Shown: positions 1 to 5,948 of the stretch, piece after piece | How positions within the stretch are numbered: position 1 is the stretch's first letter | Layout of the letters: the number at the start of each line of letters is the position of its first letter | Assembly (NCBI GenBank): GCA_017551465.1 | Contig: JAFZLN010000143.1 | Coordinates: 1 to 10,083, forward strand | DNA length: 10,083 nt | Source of the DNA: Bacilli bacterium | GTDB taxonomy: Bacteria > Bacillota_I > Bacilli_A > RFN20 > CAG-826 | Direction of reading: 5' to 3' | The notes under the pieces: model-generated | Told to the model about the DNA's origin: nothing | Seen by the model: the letters and a program-made list of their open reading frames with translations, nothing else | Databases searched by the model: none | Position numbers and translations under genes: made by a program

Positions 1-433
1 GATGGCCGCTCCTATGCATGACTTAGGAAAGATTAAGATTCCAGATAATATTCTTAATAAACCAGGAAGATTAACTCCTGAAGAATATGAGATTATGAAG
101 AAGCACAGTGAATACGGTGCTCAAGTAATTCAAAACAGCATGAAGAACGTTGATGATGATTCTTATATTGATGTCGCTATTAATATTGCTAAATATCATC
201 ATGAAAGATATGATGGTACCGGTTATCCAGAACAATTAAAAGGTGAAGATATTCCTTTAGAAGCGCGCATTATGGCGCTTGCGGACGTCTATGACGCTCT
301 TATTAGTAAAAGACCATATAAAGAGGCCTTCTCCAAAGAAAAGGCCCTAGAAATTATTAAGGATGGAACTGGTACACAGTTTGATCCTGAACTCGCTTCA
401 ATATTTATCGAAGTGGTTCAACAAAGTTGTTAA
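1..433 (+). CDS. HD-GYP domain cyclic-di-GMP phosphodiesterase, C-terminal part (5' truncated by window edge)
   Basis: The visible 143 residues hold most of an HD-GYP domain, a metal-dependent phosphodiesterase that hydrolyses cyclic di-GMP, normally to GMP via pGpG. Seen: the HD pair in MHDLGK (visible residues 6-7), the stretch IPDNILNKPGRLT, a metal-ligand His in KKHSEYG (35), the HH-E-R-YDGTGYP signature (66-76) with intact GYP, and the ARIMALADVYDAL segment with its conserved Asp (95). All catalytic landmarks downstream of the HD pair are present, so the enzyme is probably active. The frame is open to the left edge, so the start and any sensory, receiver or membrane domain lie outside. 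The stop (431-433) directly abuts the stop of the convergent regulator gene. The family assignment is secure, but the signal it responds to is unknown. Confidence 0.93.
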   Translation, partial: MAAPMHDLGKIKIPDNILNKPGRLTPEEYEIMKKHSEYGAQVIQNSMKNVDDDSYIDVAINIAKYHHERYDGTGYPEQLKGEDIPLEARIMALADVYDALISKRPYKEAFSKEKALEIIKDGTGTQFDPELASIFIEVVQQSC

Positions 434-1291
434 TTATTTAACTTGTTTAAACTCGTTTCTTTCTACAGCGAGTTTTTTATGTGCCCAAATGACGAGGGCT
501 AACATACCACCGTTTTCAAGCAAATTGAGAACTAAACTAAACCAATATTCCACGACAATGCGAAGATAGAAAAAGGCACTTTCATTACCGTAGAGGTTTT
601 TGTCTCGAATGTATTCACGTGTGTAAGTAACGACACCAGAAATATTTATAAAAAGTGAAAAAGTAGCAAAGAAAGCAAGTAAAACGATGATTAACACAGT
701 AACTGCTTTTCTAGATTCTTTCTTTCTAAGTGCAGCATTAAGGCTGAAACCAAACGCTACGCCACTTAGGGCCAAAATGGTTAATGCAACAACACCATAG
801 ATAATAACACTGATGTATTGTGTATTATTGCCCATGCTGGAAGAGTATTGTTTTAGAGTAACCGCTGCGGAAACAAAGTTATAAAGCCAAGTAATACCGG
901 TCAACATCATGCTGACGCTGACTGCCATCAATATTGCGGTTCTCCAGCTTGTGATACGTTTATTCTTAAATGGAGAAGGAACATCTTCTACTACTGTTTC
1001 TTCTTCATAGTTATTTCTATTTTTATATGGTTGTTGATTTAATACAGCCTCTAAGACTTTTTCGTCTTCTAAATCCACTGATTCATCAAGCAAAGCATCA
1101 AAGGAAACATCAAAGACTTCCGCTAAATCTCTAATATTATCTAGCTTAGGTTCAAACTTACCATTTTCCCAATCAGACACTGTTTGACGAGAAATACCAT
1201 CTTTATTGACTCTAGATAAACTATAGCCTAATTGTTCTTGTGATAAGCCACGCGCTTTTCTAAGGATTCTTATTTTATCGAATAGTTTCAT
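434..1291 (-). CDS. XRE-family helix-turn-helix regulator with a C-terminal four-helix membrane domain
   Basis: The N-terminus (about residues 2-65) is a Cro/C1-type helix-turn-helix. It reads LRKARGLSQEQLG, then ISRQTVSDWENGK as the recognition-helix segment, then LAEVFDVSFDALLDE. A charged linker (about 70-112) leads to four hydrophobic segments at roughly 118-142, 155-180, 190-216 and 245-272. The protein thus looks like a membrane-anchored DNA-binding regulator. Such proteins can respond to membrane or envelope signals, but the ligand here is unknown. I place the start at 1291 because GGAGG lies nine bases upstream and the first residues match the usual XRE start (MKLFDKIRILRKARG). A longer reading from 1339 would put a TATAAT box inside the gene. 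No clear terminator of its own is seen, and its stop abuts the convergent HD-GYP stop. Confidence 0.85.
   Translation of the reverse strand: MKLFDKIRILRKARGLSQEQLGYSLSRVNKDGISRQTVSDWENGKFEPKLDNIRDLAEVFDVSFDALLDESVDLEDEKVLEAVLNQQPYKNRNNYEEETVVEDVPSPFKNKRITSWRTAILMAVSVSMMLTGITWLYNFVSAAVTLKQYSSSMGNNTQYISVIIYGVVALTILALSGVAFGFSLNAALRKKESRKAVTVLIIVLLAFFATFSLFINISGVVTYTREYIRDKNLYGNESAFFYLRIVVEYWFSLVLNLLENGGMLALVIWAHKKLAVERNEFKQVK
449..478 (+). terminator. Candidate intrinsic terminator of the HD-GYP gene, inside the convergent gene
   Basis: A seven-base-pair stem, AAACTCG (449-455) with CGAGTTT (469-475), has a 13-base loop and is followed by a run of T to 478. It lies 15 bases past the HD-GYP stop and therefore within the last codons of the minus-strand regulator gene. 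The stem has only three G-C pairs, so termination may be partial. Confidence 0.5.
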
Positions 1292-1316
1292 ACCACCATT
1301 CCTCCATTCGCCGTCA

Positions 1317-1390
1317 ATTATATGAGATGTAAAGTTCATCCTTCTACCAAGCCACCACTTGAATTTAACAAAAATTTTGTCAGGTTTGAC
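1317..1390 (-). promoter_or_regulatory. Upstream region of the XRE regulator: -10 box plus two short inverted repeats
   Basis: On the minus strand a perfect TATAAT (1322-1317) lies about 25 bases before the chosen start, with no good -35 at 16-18 bp. Further upstream are ACAAAA-A-TTTTGT (1368-1380) and GTCA-GGTT-TGAC (1379-1390). These are small palindromes of the size XRE dimers bind, so they are possible operators. They are weak in AT-rich DNA, and autoregulation is an inference. Confidence 0.35.
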
Positions 1391-1434
1391 CTTACATACC
1401 CCTAAAATATAACGATATTCTCATAAAAATAAAA

Positions 1435-1456
1435 TAACGGACGTTTCCATCCGTTA
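1435..1456 (-). terminator. Intrinsic terminator closing the abiE-rlmD-ATPase block
   Basis: The perfect seven-base-pair stem TAACGGA (1435-1441) with TCCGTTA (1450-1456) has an eight-base loop. On the minus strand the stem is followed by a T-rich tail (TTATTTTATTTTT). It lies about 245 bases past the ATPase stop but only about 75 bases past the stop of the rlmD-like remnant. It may originally have served that rlmD end. Confidence 0.65.
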
Positions 1457-1523
1457 CATTTTTGAATAAATATAAATGGCTCCAACTTAATTCACTACAC
1501 ACTGTGTCGCGTTTTGGAAATAT

Positions 1524-1620
1524 AAATCAAATTGTTATTTTTGATATAATCCTACTACTGTCTCGACATGGGATGAAACGCAATTTGAATACATCAACAG
1601 GGAATGTTGAGCCTATTTAA
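1524..1620 (-). pseudogene. Decayed 3' end of an rlmD-like 23S rRNA methyltransferase gene
   Basis: Read on the minus strand, one frame gives TFPVDVF and, four extra bases later, another gives SSHVETVVGLYQK followed by a stop (1526-1524). The intact neighbour rlmD ends PVDMFPMTAHVETVVCLTL, so order and spacing match apart from the frame break. At DNA level ACTACYGTCTCGACATG is shared with one mismatch (1554-1570 here; 3114-3130 in rlmD). A CATCAACAGG or TATCAACAGG block follows in both, at offsets of 34 and 30 bases. No upstream methyltransferase motifs (SAM site, DPPR, catalytic Cys) are present, so only the tail survives. It is in the same orientation as rlmD and sits on the far side of the ATPase. 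It could be the scar of an insertion or the last trace of a lost paralogue. Confidence 0.55.
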
Positions 1621-1693
1621 ATAACATATCTTTTATATGTGGAGACTAGCTAAACAACATATCTAGGACCTAACACTTGCTAAATAACATACC
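1619..1693. repeat. Three short degenerate direct repeats (AAAYAACATAYC)
   Basis: Copies lie at 1619-1630 (AAATAACATATC), 1652-1663 (AAACAACATATC) and 1682-1693 (AAATAACATACC), spaced 33 and 30 bases. A weaker fourth copy lies in the last codons of the ATPase gene (1723-1734). They fill the gap between the ATPase stop and the rlmD-like remnant. No function is evident. Confidence 0.4.
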
Positions 1694-1699
1694 TTAAAA

Positions 1700-2992
1700 C
1701 TACGGCTTCAAGCAAGCGAGTGGAACAACATATACTCCATCTTTTCTTTTTAGAGCAGCATTGCCTTTAGTAATAACCATCAAGAATAATGGTTTTCCAG
1801 TTTTCTCTTCATCAATATCATCTCTTATAATGGCTAGCTTTTTGGCGGCATCTTCGATTTCTTGATCCCCGCCTAACTTAACTTCTATAAGCGCATAGTC
1901 GCCATTCTTGAATTGCATCACGATATCAGACTCGCGTTTTTTTGAATCCCTATATTTATATAGTTTTGCTCCCAAAACATCTGCATAAACTCTTAAATCT
2001 CTAACAGCGAGTGATTCAAAGAAGAAACCAAATGTTTTCATATCTTTAAATAGGCCCTCTGGAGACACACCTAACGCTGCAGTGGCAATAGAAGGATCTA
2101 CAAAATGTCTTGTAGGTTTTGTTCTAATTGCAGTTTTACTTCTCAAATTAGGATTCCACGCTGGAAGTTCTTCAACAACAAACAAAAATCTTAATGCTTC
2201 TAAATATTTAGAAAATGTTTCTTCATCGAATGTTGATTCATCACTTACACAATCTTCAAGAAGAGTTTGGTCGCTGGCGGCAATAGAAACGTTTCTAGCA
2301 TAAGATCTCATTACTTGTCTTGCTTTAAATTCATCTTTTCTTAGTGGTATAGATTTAAGAGAAAAAATATCATCAGTAACAACCACGTCATAATAATCAA
2401 TAGCCTGCTGTAACGCCACTTCTCTTTCTTTATTAATAGCTAATGGCCAACCGCCTCTGCAAATATAATAGGCATAATCTTTAATGGTTGGTTTTGAAAA
2501 GCATGGTGCAAATTTGCCTTTTGCCAAATCTCCTATAGATACTTTGCCATTACTCTCGCCACTCTCAAAAAGAGTCATCGGTCTCATCATTTTTCTAACA
2601 ATTCGACCATTTCCTGTGTGCCTATCATCAATTGAGTATTCTTTGTATAATTCTTTATCAGTAACACTTCCTGTTAATATGTATAATCCAAATTTACTAG
2701 CGTTATCGACTTCGACTTTAATGTCGTCCCAAATAAAAGATATATGTTGCCACTCATCAATTAACATTGGTTTATCACCATCGTTTAAGAATTCATGTGG
2801 AGCAGCTTCTGCATAATCAATAATATTTTGTCTAGTTGATCTAGGCATTAAATCAACAATCGTCTTAGCTTGCCTTTTTGTTGTTTCTGACTTACCGCAC
2901 CATTTAGGTCCAGTCACAACAACCGCACCTTTAGTTTTCAAAGAAAACTCTAAAATACCATCAAATAGTCTTGGAATATAATCATCTTTCAT
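1700..2992 (-). CDS. AAA+ ATPase with C-terminal DUF4143 / PD-(D/E)XK-like domain
   Basis: The 430-residue protein follows the AAA_14-DUF4143 pattern. It has Walker A GPKWCGKS (28-35), Walker B MLIDE (76-80), a sensor-1-like ILTGS (105-109), and the GRIVRKMMRPMTLFE segment (129-143) typical of the family. The C-terminal half has FFESLAVRDL (324-333), then ESDIV (354-358) and ALIEVKLGG (367-375). These form the acidic-Asp-ExK constellation of a nuclease-like fold. The family is widespread in gut bacteria and archaea, often in accessory loci, and its cellular role is poorly defined. I prefer ATG at 2992 (GGAGG eight bases upstream) over the in-frame TTG at 3007. It lies downstream of rlmD on the same strand but has its own promoter with a TTCCGA array. 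The family is sure; the function is unknown. Confidence 0.88.
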   Translation of the reverse strand: MKDDYIPRLFDGILEFSLKTKGAVVVTGPKWCGKSETTKRQAKTIVDLMPRSTRQNIIDYAEAAPHEFLNDGDKPMLIDEWQHISFIWDDIKVEVDNASKFGLYILTGSVTDKELYKEYSIDDRHTGNGRIVRKMMRPMTLFESGESNGKVSIGDLAKGKFAPCFSKPTIKDYAYYICRGGWPLAINKEREVALQQAIDYYDVVVTDDIFSLKSIPLRKDEFKARQVMRSYARNVSIAASDQTLLEDCVSDESTFDEETFSKYLEALRFLFVVEELPAWNPNLRSKTAIRTKPTRHFVDPSIATAALGVSPEGLFKDMKTFGFFFESLAVRDLRVYADVLGAKLYKYRDSKKRESDIVMQFKNGDYALIEVKLGGDQEIEDAAKKLAIIRDDIDEEKTGKPLFLMVITKGNAALKRKDGVYVVPLACLKP

Positions 2993-3020
2993 GAAAAAAT
3001 CCTCCAATTTAATCGATAAA

Positions 3021-3049
3021 ATAATATCATTAAAATCTATAAATCGGAA
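3021..3049 (-). promoter_or_regulatory. Promoter of the ATPase gene
   Basis: On the minus strand TTCCGA (3049-3044) is followed after 17 bases by TATTAT (3026-3021). A GGAGG and the ATG at 2992 lie just downstream. The -35 hexamer matches consensus at only three positions, and it coincides with the third copy of the repeat array. This suggests that a repeat-binding protein either activates or blocks this promoter. Confidence 0.5.
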
Positions 3050-3096
3050 GAAAAATAGAAAATAAATCGGAAGTTTGTGAGGTTTCTAGTCGGAAG
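3044..3096. repeat. Three TCGGAAG direct repeats at exactly 23-bp spacing
   Basis: TCGGAAG occurs at 3044-3050, 3067-3073 and 3090-3096. On the minus strand these read CTTCCGA, with AAA before the two promoter-distal copies. The exact 23-bp period places the sites on a similar helical face. The array runs from the rlmD stop codon to the -35 of the ATPase gene, as expected for an operator array. Confidence 0.7.
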
Positions 3097-3097
3097 T

Positions 3098-4432
3098 TTA
3101 GAGAGTTAAGCAAACTACCGTCTCGACATGCGCTGTCATTGGAAACATATCAACAGGTTGGACATAGTTAACTTCATACATGCTTGATAGATATTGGATG
3201 TCTCTTGCTAGTGTTTCTGGATTACATGAAACATAAACAATCTTCTTAATGCCTTTGTTCATGACTGTTGATAGGAATTTTTCATCAGAACCACTTCTTG
3301 GTGGATCCATAATTAAAACATCTATATCACCATCATATTTAGTAATAAATTCGCCAGCGTCAGCGCAGTGAAATTCAATATTATCAATATTATTTCTTTT
3401 CGCGTTCTCTATAGCGTTTTTATGCGCACTCTTGTTTATCTCAACTGAGATGACTTTTTTCGCGTTTCTCGCGGCAATTAGACCAATTGTGCCGACACCA
3501 CTATAAGCATCTAAGACAACTTCTTTTTTATTAAAATCAATTAAATTAAGCGCGGAGGCATATAGTTTTTCGACTTGTACTGGATTAACTTGGAAGAAAC
3601 TCGCAGCCGAAATCTCAAAAGATAAACCTAAAATATCATCCTTAATATGTCCTAGTCCATATAAGACCTTTTCTTGATTACCTAATATCACGTTAGTGTG
3701 TCTACTGTTAACGTTTTCCACAATGGTGGTTATTTCAGGATGTCTATTAACTAATTCATTAATAAAGTTCCTTTGTCCTGGGAAGTTCATTTGAGTGGTT
3801 ACTAAAACCACCATGAGTTCATCATAATGATAGCTAGTTCTAATAAGGACATATCTTAAGATACCTTTACCACTATCTTCGTTATAACAAGGGATATTCA
3901 TTTCTTCTAAAAGTAATTTAATATCCCATAAGATAGGTGCGGCTCTTTTATCTTCGATTGCACATTCTTTAATAGGCATGATGATATGACTATTTTCTTT
4001 ATAGAAACCAAACTTCACTTTACCATTTCTATCTTTATTGAAAGGTACTTGAATCTTGTTTCTATAGTTATATGGTTCATCCATACCTAAGCATGGTAAA
4101 ACTTCTTGTTTAACATGAGCGATTCTTGTTAAAGCTTCTTTAACTCTTTTGGTCTTATATTTTAACTGTGCTTGATAATCTAACTGTTGATATTGGCAGC
4201 CTCCACAGGATGTACAAATCTTACATCTTGGTTGGATTCTATCCTTAGATAAGTTATATAGTTTTTTAACTTTACCAAAATAGACACCTGCGCGGTGATA
4301 AAGTATCTCTACATCCGCTTTCTCACCAGGGAAAATACCATCACAAAAGATTATATCTTTCCCGTTTTTAATAACGCCTTTACCTTCGCTTGAGATATCG
4401 ACACATGAACAATTTGAAATAATCTTTTGCAT
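3098..4432 (-). CDS. rlmD: 23S rRNA (uracil-5-)-methyltransferase, RlmD/RlmCD (TrmA/RumA) family
   Basis: The enzyme transfers a methyl group from SAM to C5 of uracil in 23S rRNA. The E. coli relative acts on U1939; the B. subtilis RlmCD also methylates U747. Of 444 residues, the N-terminus is a TRAM-like RNA-binding segment (about 10-55). Iron-sulfur ligands C70, C76, C79 (in CTSCGGC) and C157 have essentially the spacing known in E. coli RlmD. The SAM motif is LDAYSGVGTIGL (307-318). DPPR is at 376-379, the catalytic Cys in VSCNPETLARD is C403, and the general base is E437 in HVET. All key residues are intact. The start lies two bases after the abiEii stop, with AGGAC inside abiEii as ribosome binding site, so translation is probably coupled. 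No terminator follows the stop. Whether it modifies one or two sites cannot be told from sequence. Confidence 0.93.
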   Translation of the reverse strand: MQKIISNCSCVDISSEGKGVIKNGKDIIFCDGIFPGEKADVEILYHRAGVYFGKVKKLYNLSKDRIQPRCKICTSCGGCQYQQLDYQAQLKYKTKRVKEALTRIAHVKQEVLPCLGMDEPYNYRNKIQVPFNKDRNGKVKFGFYKENSHIIMPIKECAIEDKRAAPILWDIKLLLEEMNIPCYNEDSGKGILRYVLIRTSYHYDELMVVLVTTQMNFPGQRNFINELVNRHPEITTIVENVNSRHTNVILGNQEKVLYGLGHIKDDILGLSFEISAASFFQVNPVQVEKLYASALNLIDFNKKEVVLDAYSGVGTIGLIAARNAKKVISVEINKSAHKNAIENAKRNNIDNIEFHCADAGEFITKYDGDIDVLIMDPPRSGSDEKFLSTVMNKGIKKIVYVSCNPETLARDIQYLSSMYEVNYVQPVDMFPMTAHVETVVCLTL

Positions 4433-4434
4433 AC

Positions 4435-5241
4435 TTATATACGTCCTAAAAATTCAATGATGCTGTCTTTAACAATATTAATATCAATATCAATCCATTT
4501 TGAAGCTGGTTTTGAGGCTTCTTTAATGAAAGATTGATTGTTTAGTGTCTCAAAAATAGAGTTTTCTAATTCTAACAACGTATTTGGTTTCTTTTTGGAA
4601 TTGTCTAAAAACAATAATAGATTATCGCCTACCTTTTTAGGTGAAACCCTTGTTTCTTTAATCAAATAATATAAATCATATAAATCTTTGTATCTAGTTG
4701 AAACGGAGCCTAATCTCGCGAGCGATATGAGCTTTTCAGAAACAATTTGTTCAGGTGGATTTACTTTTATCGATAGGCATGTATCTGAAGTTTCAAATTT
4801 AAACACGGTTTTGATTTGTTCGATGCCTGTATAAGTATGAACGCCGATATCAAATTTAAGTTTTATTTTATCGTTATTTGAGTCGCTTATTATCGTATTG
4901 ACTCTAACACCTTGATAGTCTTCTTGATGGAGCTTTTCCATTTCACCAACGATATCGATTTTAAAATAATCGTTTACAGCGTTCATTTTTTTCATAAACA
5001 AACGAATCGATTGTTCGTCTATTGAATATCTGATTAAATCAAAGTCAATGTCTTGTGTAACACGCCTTTGATTCTTCGATAAATTAAACATAACAATGCC
5101 ACCCTTAAGAGTAACGTTTTCAGATAAATCAGAAGTGGCTATTTTCTTAAGAACTATTTCTTCTGCTGCGAGGTTTTGGGCATTTCTAAAAGAATAACCT
5201 TTTTGAATATAACTATTCACTAGTTCTTTGATTGAATTCAT
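4435..5241 (-). CDS. abiEii: AbiEii/AbiGii-type nucleotidyltransferase toxin (type IV toxin-antitoxin)
   Basis: The 268-residue protein has the hallmark motifs of the AbiEii nucleotidyltransferases. LKGGIVMF (45-52) precedes the metal-binding pair D64/D66 in TQDIDFD. KLKFDIGV (127-134) gives a possible third acidic residue, D131. EQIVSEKLISLARL (164-177) supplies the conserved Lys (K170), and RYKDLYDLYYL (183-193) is the family's R-x-KD-x-x-DL motif. Characterised members bind nucleotide and cause reversible growth arrest, acting in phage abortive infection. Some relatives (MenT) add nucleotides to tRNA acceptor ends, but the substrate here is not evident. The gene overlaps abiEi by one base (TAATG), with GGAGG seven bases before its ATG, which is the standard antitoxin-first arrangement. 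All motifs are intact, so it is likely functional. Confidence 0.88.
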   Translation of the reverse strand: MNSIKELVNSYIQKGYSFRNAQNLAAEEIVLKKIATSDLSENVTLKGGIVMFNLSKNQRRVTQDIDFDLIRYSIDEQSIRLFMKKMNAVNDYFKIDIVGEMEKLHQEDYQGVRVNTIISDSNNDKIKLKFDIGVHTYTGIEQIKTVFKFETSDTCLSIKVNPPEQIVSEKLISLARLGSVSTRYKDLYDLYYLIKETRVSPKKVGDNLLLFLDNSKKKPNTLLELENSIFETLNNQSFIKEASKPASKWIDIDINIVKDSIIEFLGRI

Positions 5242-5783
5242 TATATTACCTCCTTTATTCTTTGCAAAAGCGCATAGTGGTTTTTAAAACTTTTTGCGTA
5301 TTCGTTAACTTTATAAAAATCTAATTGGTTTTTCATCTTTCTAAAAGAATTTAGTACTTCATAATACAATTCAGGAGGATATTTTTCTTTTAATCTAATT
5401 AATTCGATGAGCATTCGTTCCAAATCGTATACGCAGATAACTCCTGTATCGATTTCTTTTTTTACTATTCCAACAAAGAAAAACGATGAATCTTGGTAAG
5501 ACTGAATAATACCATCTCTTCTAATTGGAAAACTATGCTGTTCTGTCGCTAAGTAGAAATGATCTGGTATTTGATCAGTTAACCCATAAAAATAAAAAGC
5601 AGATAAGCCAGTCAAAACCGCGAACGGATACTTTTTGCATATAACTGCTTCATCCACATAATCGATTGATTTGTCACTAAAAATTCCACGTTCGACCAAA
5701 AATAGAGAACCTTTAGATACCTTTACTCTAATTGAATATTCTGTTTCACCTTGATCTAATAATTCTTTTGTTGTGTAAATCAT
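5241..5783 (-). CDS. abiEi: AbiEi-family antitoxin / transcriptional regulator
   Basis: The 180-residue protein immediately precedes the AbiEii toxin. Its first 40 residues (TKELLDQGETEYSIRVKV, then LVERGIFSD) look like the degenerate winged helix of AbiEi proteins. LTGLSAFYFYGLTDQIP (57-73) followed by a FYLAT strand is the typical second block of the family. Known AbiEi proteins neutralise the toxin without stable binding (type IV) and repress their own promoter through the winged helix. A matching inverted repeat spans the -35 here. The ATG at 5783 has no Shine-Dalgarno sequence and lies only six bases after the apparent -10, so the mRNA may be leaderless. The pairing with abiEii makes the call firm despite low sequence conservation. 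Confidence 0.82.
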   Translation of the reverse strand: MIYTTKELLDQGETEYSIRVKVSKGSLFLVERGIFSDKSIDYVDEAVICKKYPFAVLTGLSAFYFYGLTDQIPDHFYLATEQHSFPIRRDGIIQSYQDSSFFFVGIVKKEIDTGVICVYDLERMLIELIRLKEKYPPELYYEVLNSFRKMKNQLDFYKVNEYAKSFKNHYALLQRIKEVI

Positions 5784-5789
5784 ATCTAT

Positions 5790-5818
5790 AATTTATGTTT
5801 TTCTAGGTGCTATGTCAA
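5790..5818 (-). promoter_or_regulatory. Promoter of the abiEi-abiEii-rlmD unit
   Basis: A perfect TTGACA (5818-5813) is followed after 17 bases by TAAATT (5795-5790, four of six consensus). Transcription would begin at or next to the abiEi ATG (5783), giving little or no untranslated leader. Confidence 0.6.
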
Positions 5819-5829
5819 GAAAGACCTAG
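5803..5829. promoter_or_regulatory. Inverted repeat around the abiEi -35: candidate AbiEi operator
   Basis: CTAGGT (5803-5808) and ACCTAG (5824-5829) form perfect six-base arms, 21 bp centre to centre, bracketing TTGACA. No T run follows on either strand, so it is not a terminator. AbiEi proteins characterised elsewhere bind inverted repeats in their own promoter, so an autoregulatory operator is the simplest reading. Confidence 0.5.
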
Positions 5830-5861
5830 TATTTGATAAATTTTAAATTAATTTATTTGCC

Positions 5862-5889
5862 TTGATTCGATTCAAATATTTAATATAAT
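5862..5889 (+). promoter_or_regulatory. Promoter of the lipoprotein gene
   Basis: TTGATT (5862-5867), a 16-base spacer and a perfect TATAAT (5884-5889). The predicted start is near 5896, about 50 bases before the coding region. Confidence 0.65.
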
Positions 5890-5897
5890 GTATCAGG

Positions 5898-5921
5898 TGT
5901 TTTGATGAAATAATCAAAACA
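5898..5921 (+). promoter_or_regulatory. Perfect stem-loop at the 5' end of the lipoprotein mRNA
   Basis: TGTTTTGAT (5898-5906) pairs perfectly with ATCAAAACA (5913-5921) around a six-base loop, starting almost at the predicted transcription start. It could be a 5' stabilising hairpin or a DNA operator. There is no T tail, so it is not a terminator. Confidence 0.45.
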
Positions 5922-5948
5922 TTAAGAGTAGAAAAGGAATTCATCATT

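Noticed and set aside
1292..1699. A small intact gene in this 400-base gap
   Set aside because: Frames are short and interrupted. Only the promoter region, a terminator, the rlmD-like remnant and short repeats could be supported.
2484..2816. Plus-strand open frame of 110 codons inside the ATPase gene
   Set aside because: It is opposite the conserved ATPase core between Walker B and the central domain. No ribosome binding site or recognisable product was seen. The same holds for 2082-2303.
3044..3096. TCGGAAG repeats as a CRISPR array
   Set aside because: The units are only seven to ten bases, the gaps are short and fixed, and no cas gene is present. The position over a promoter fits an operator better.
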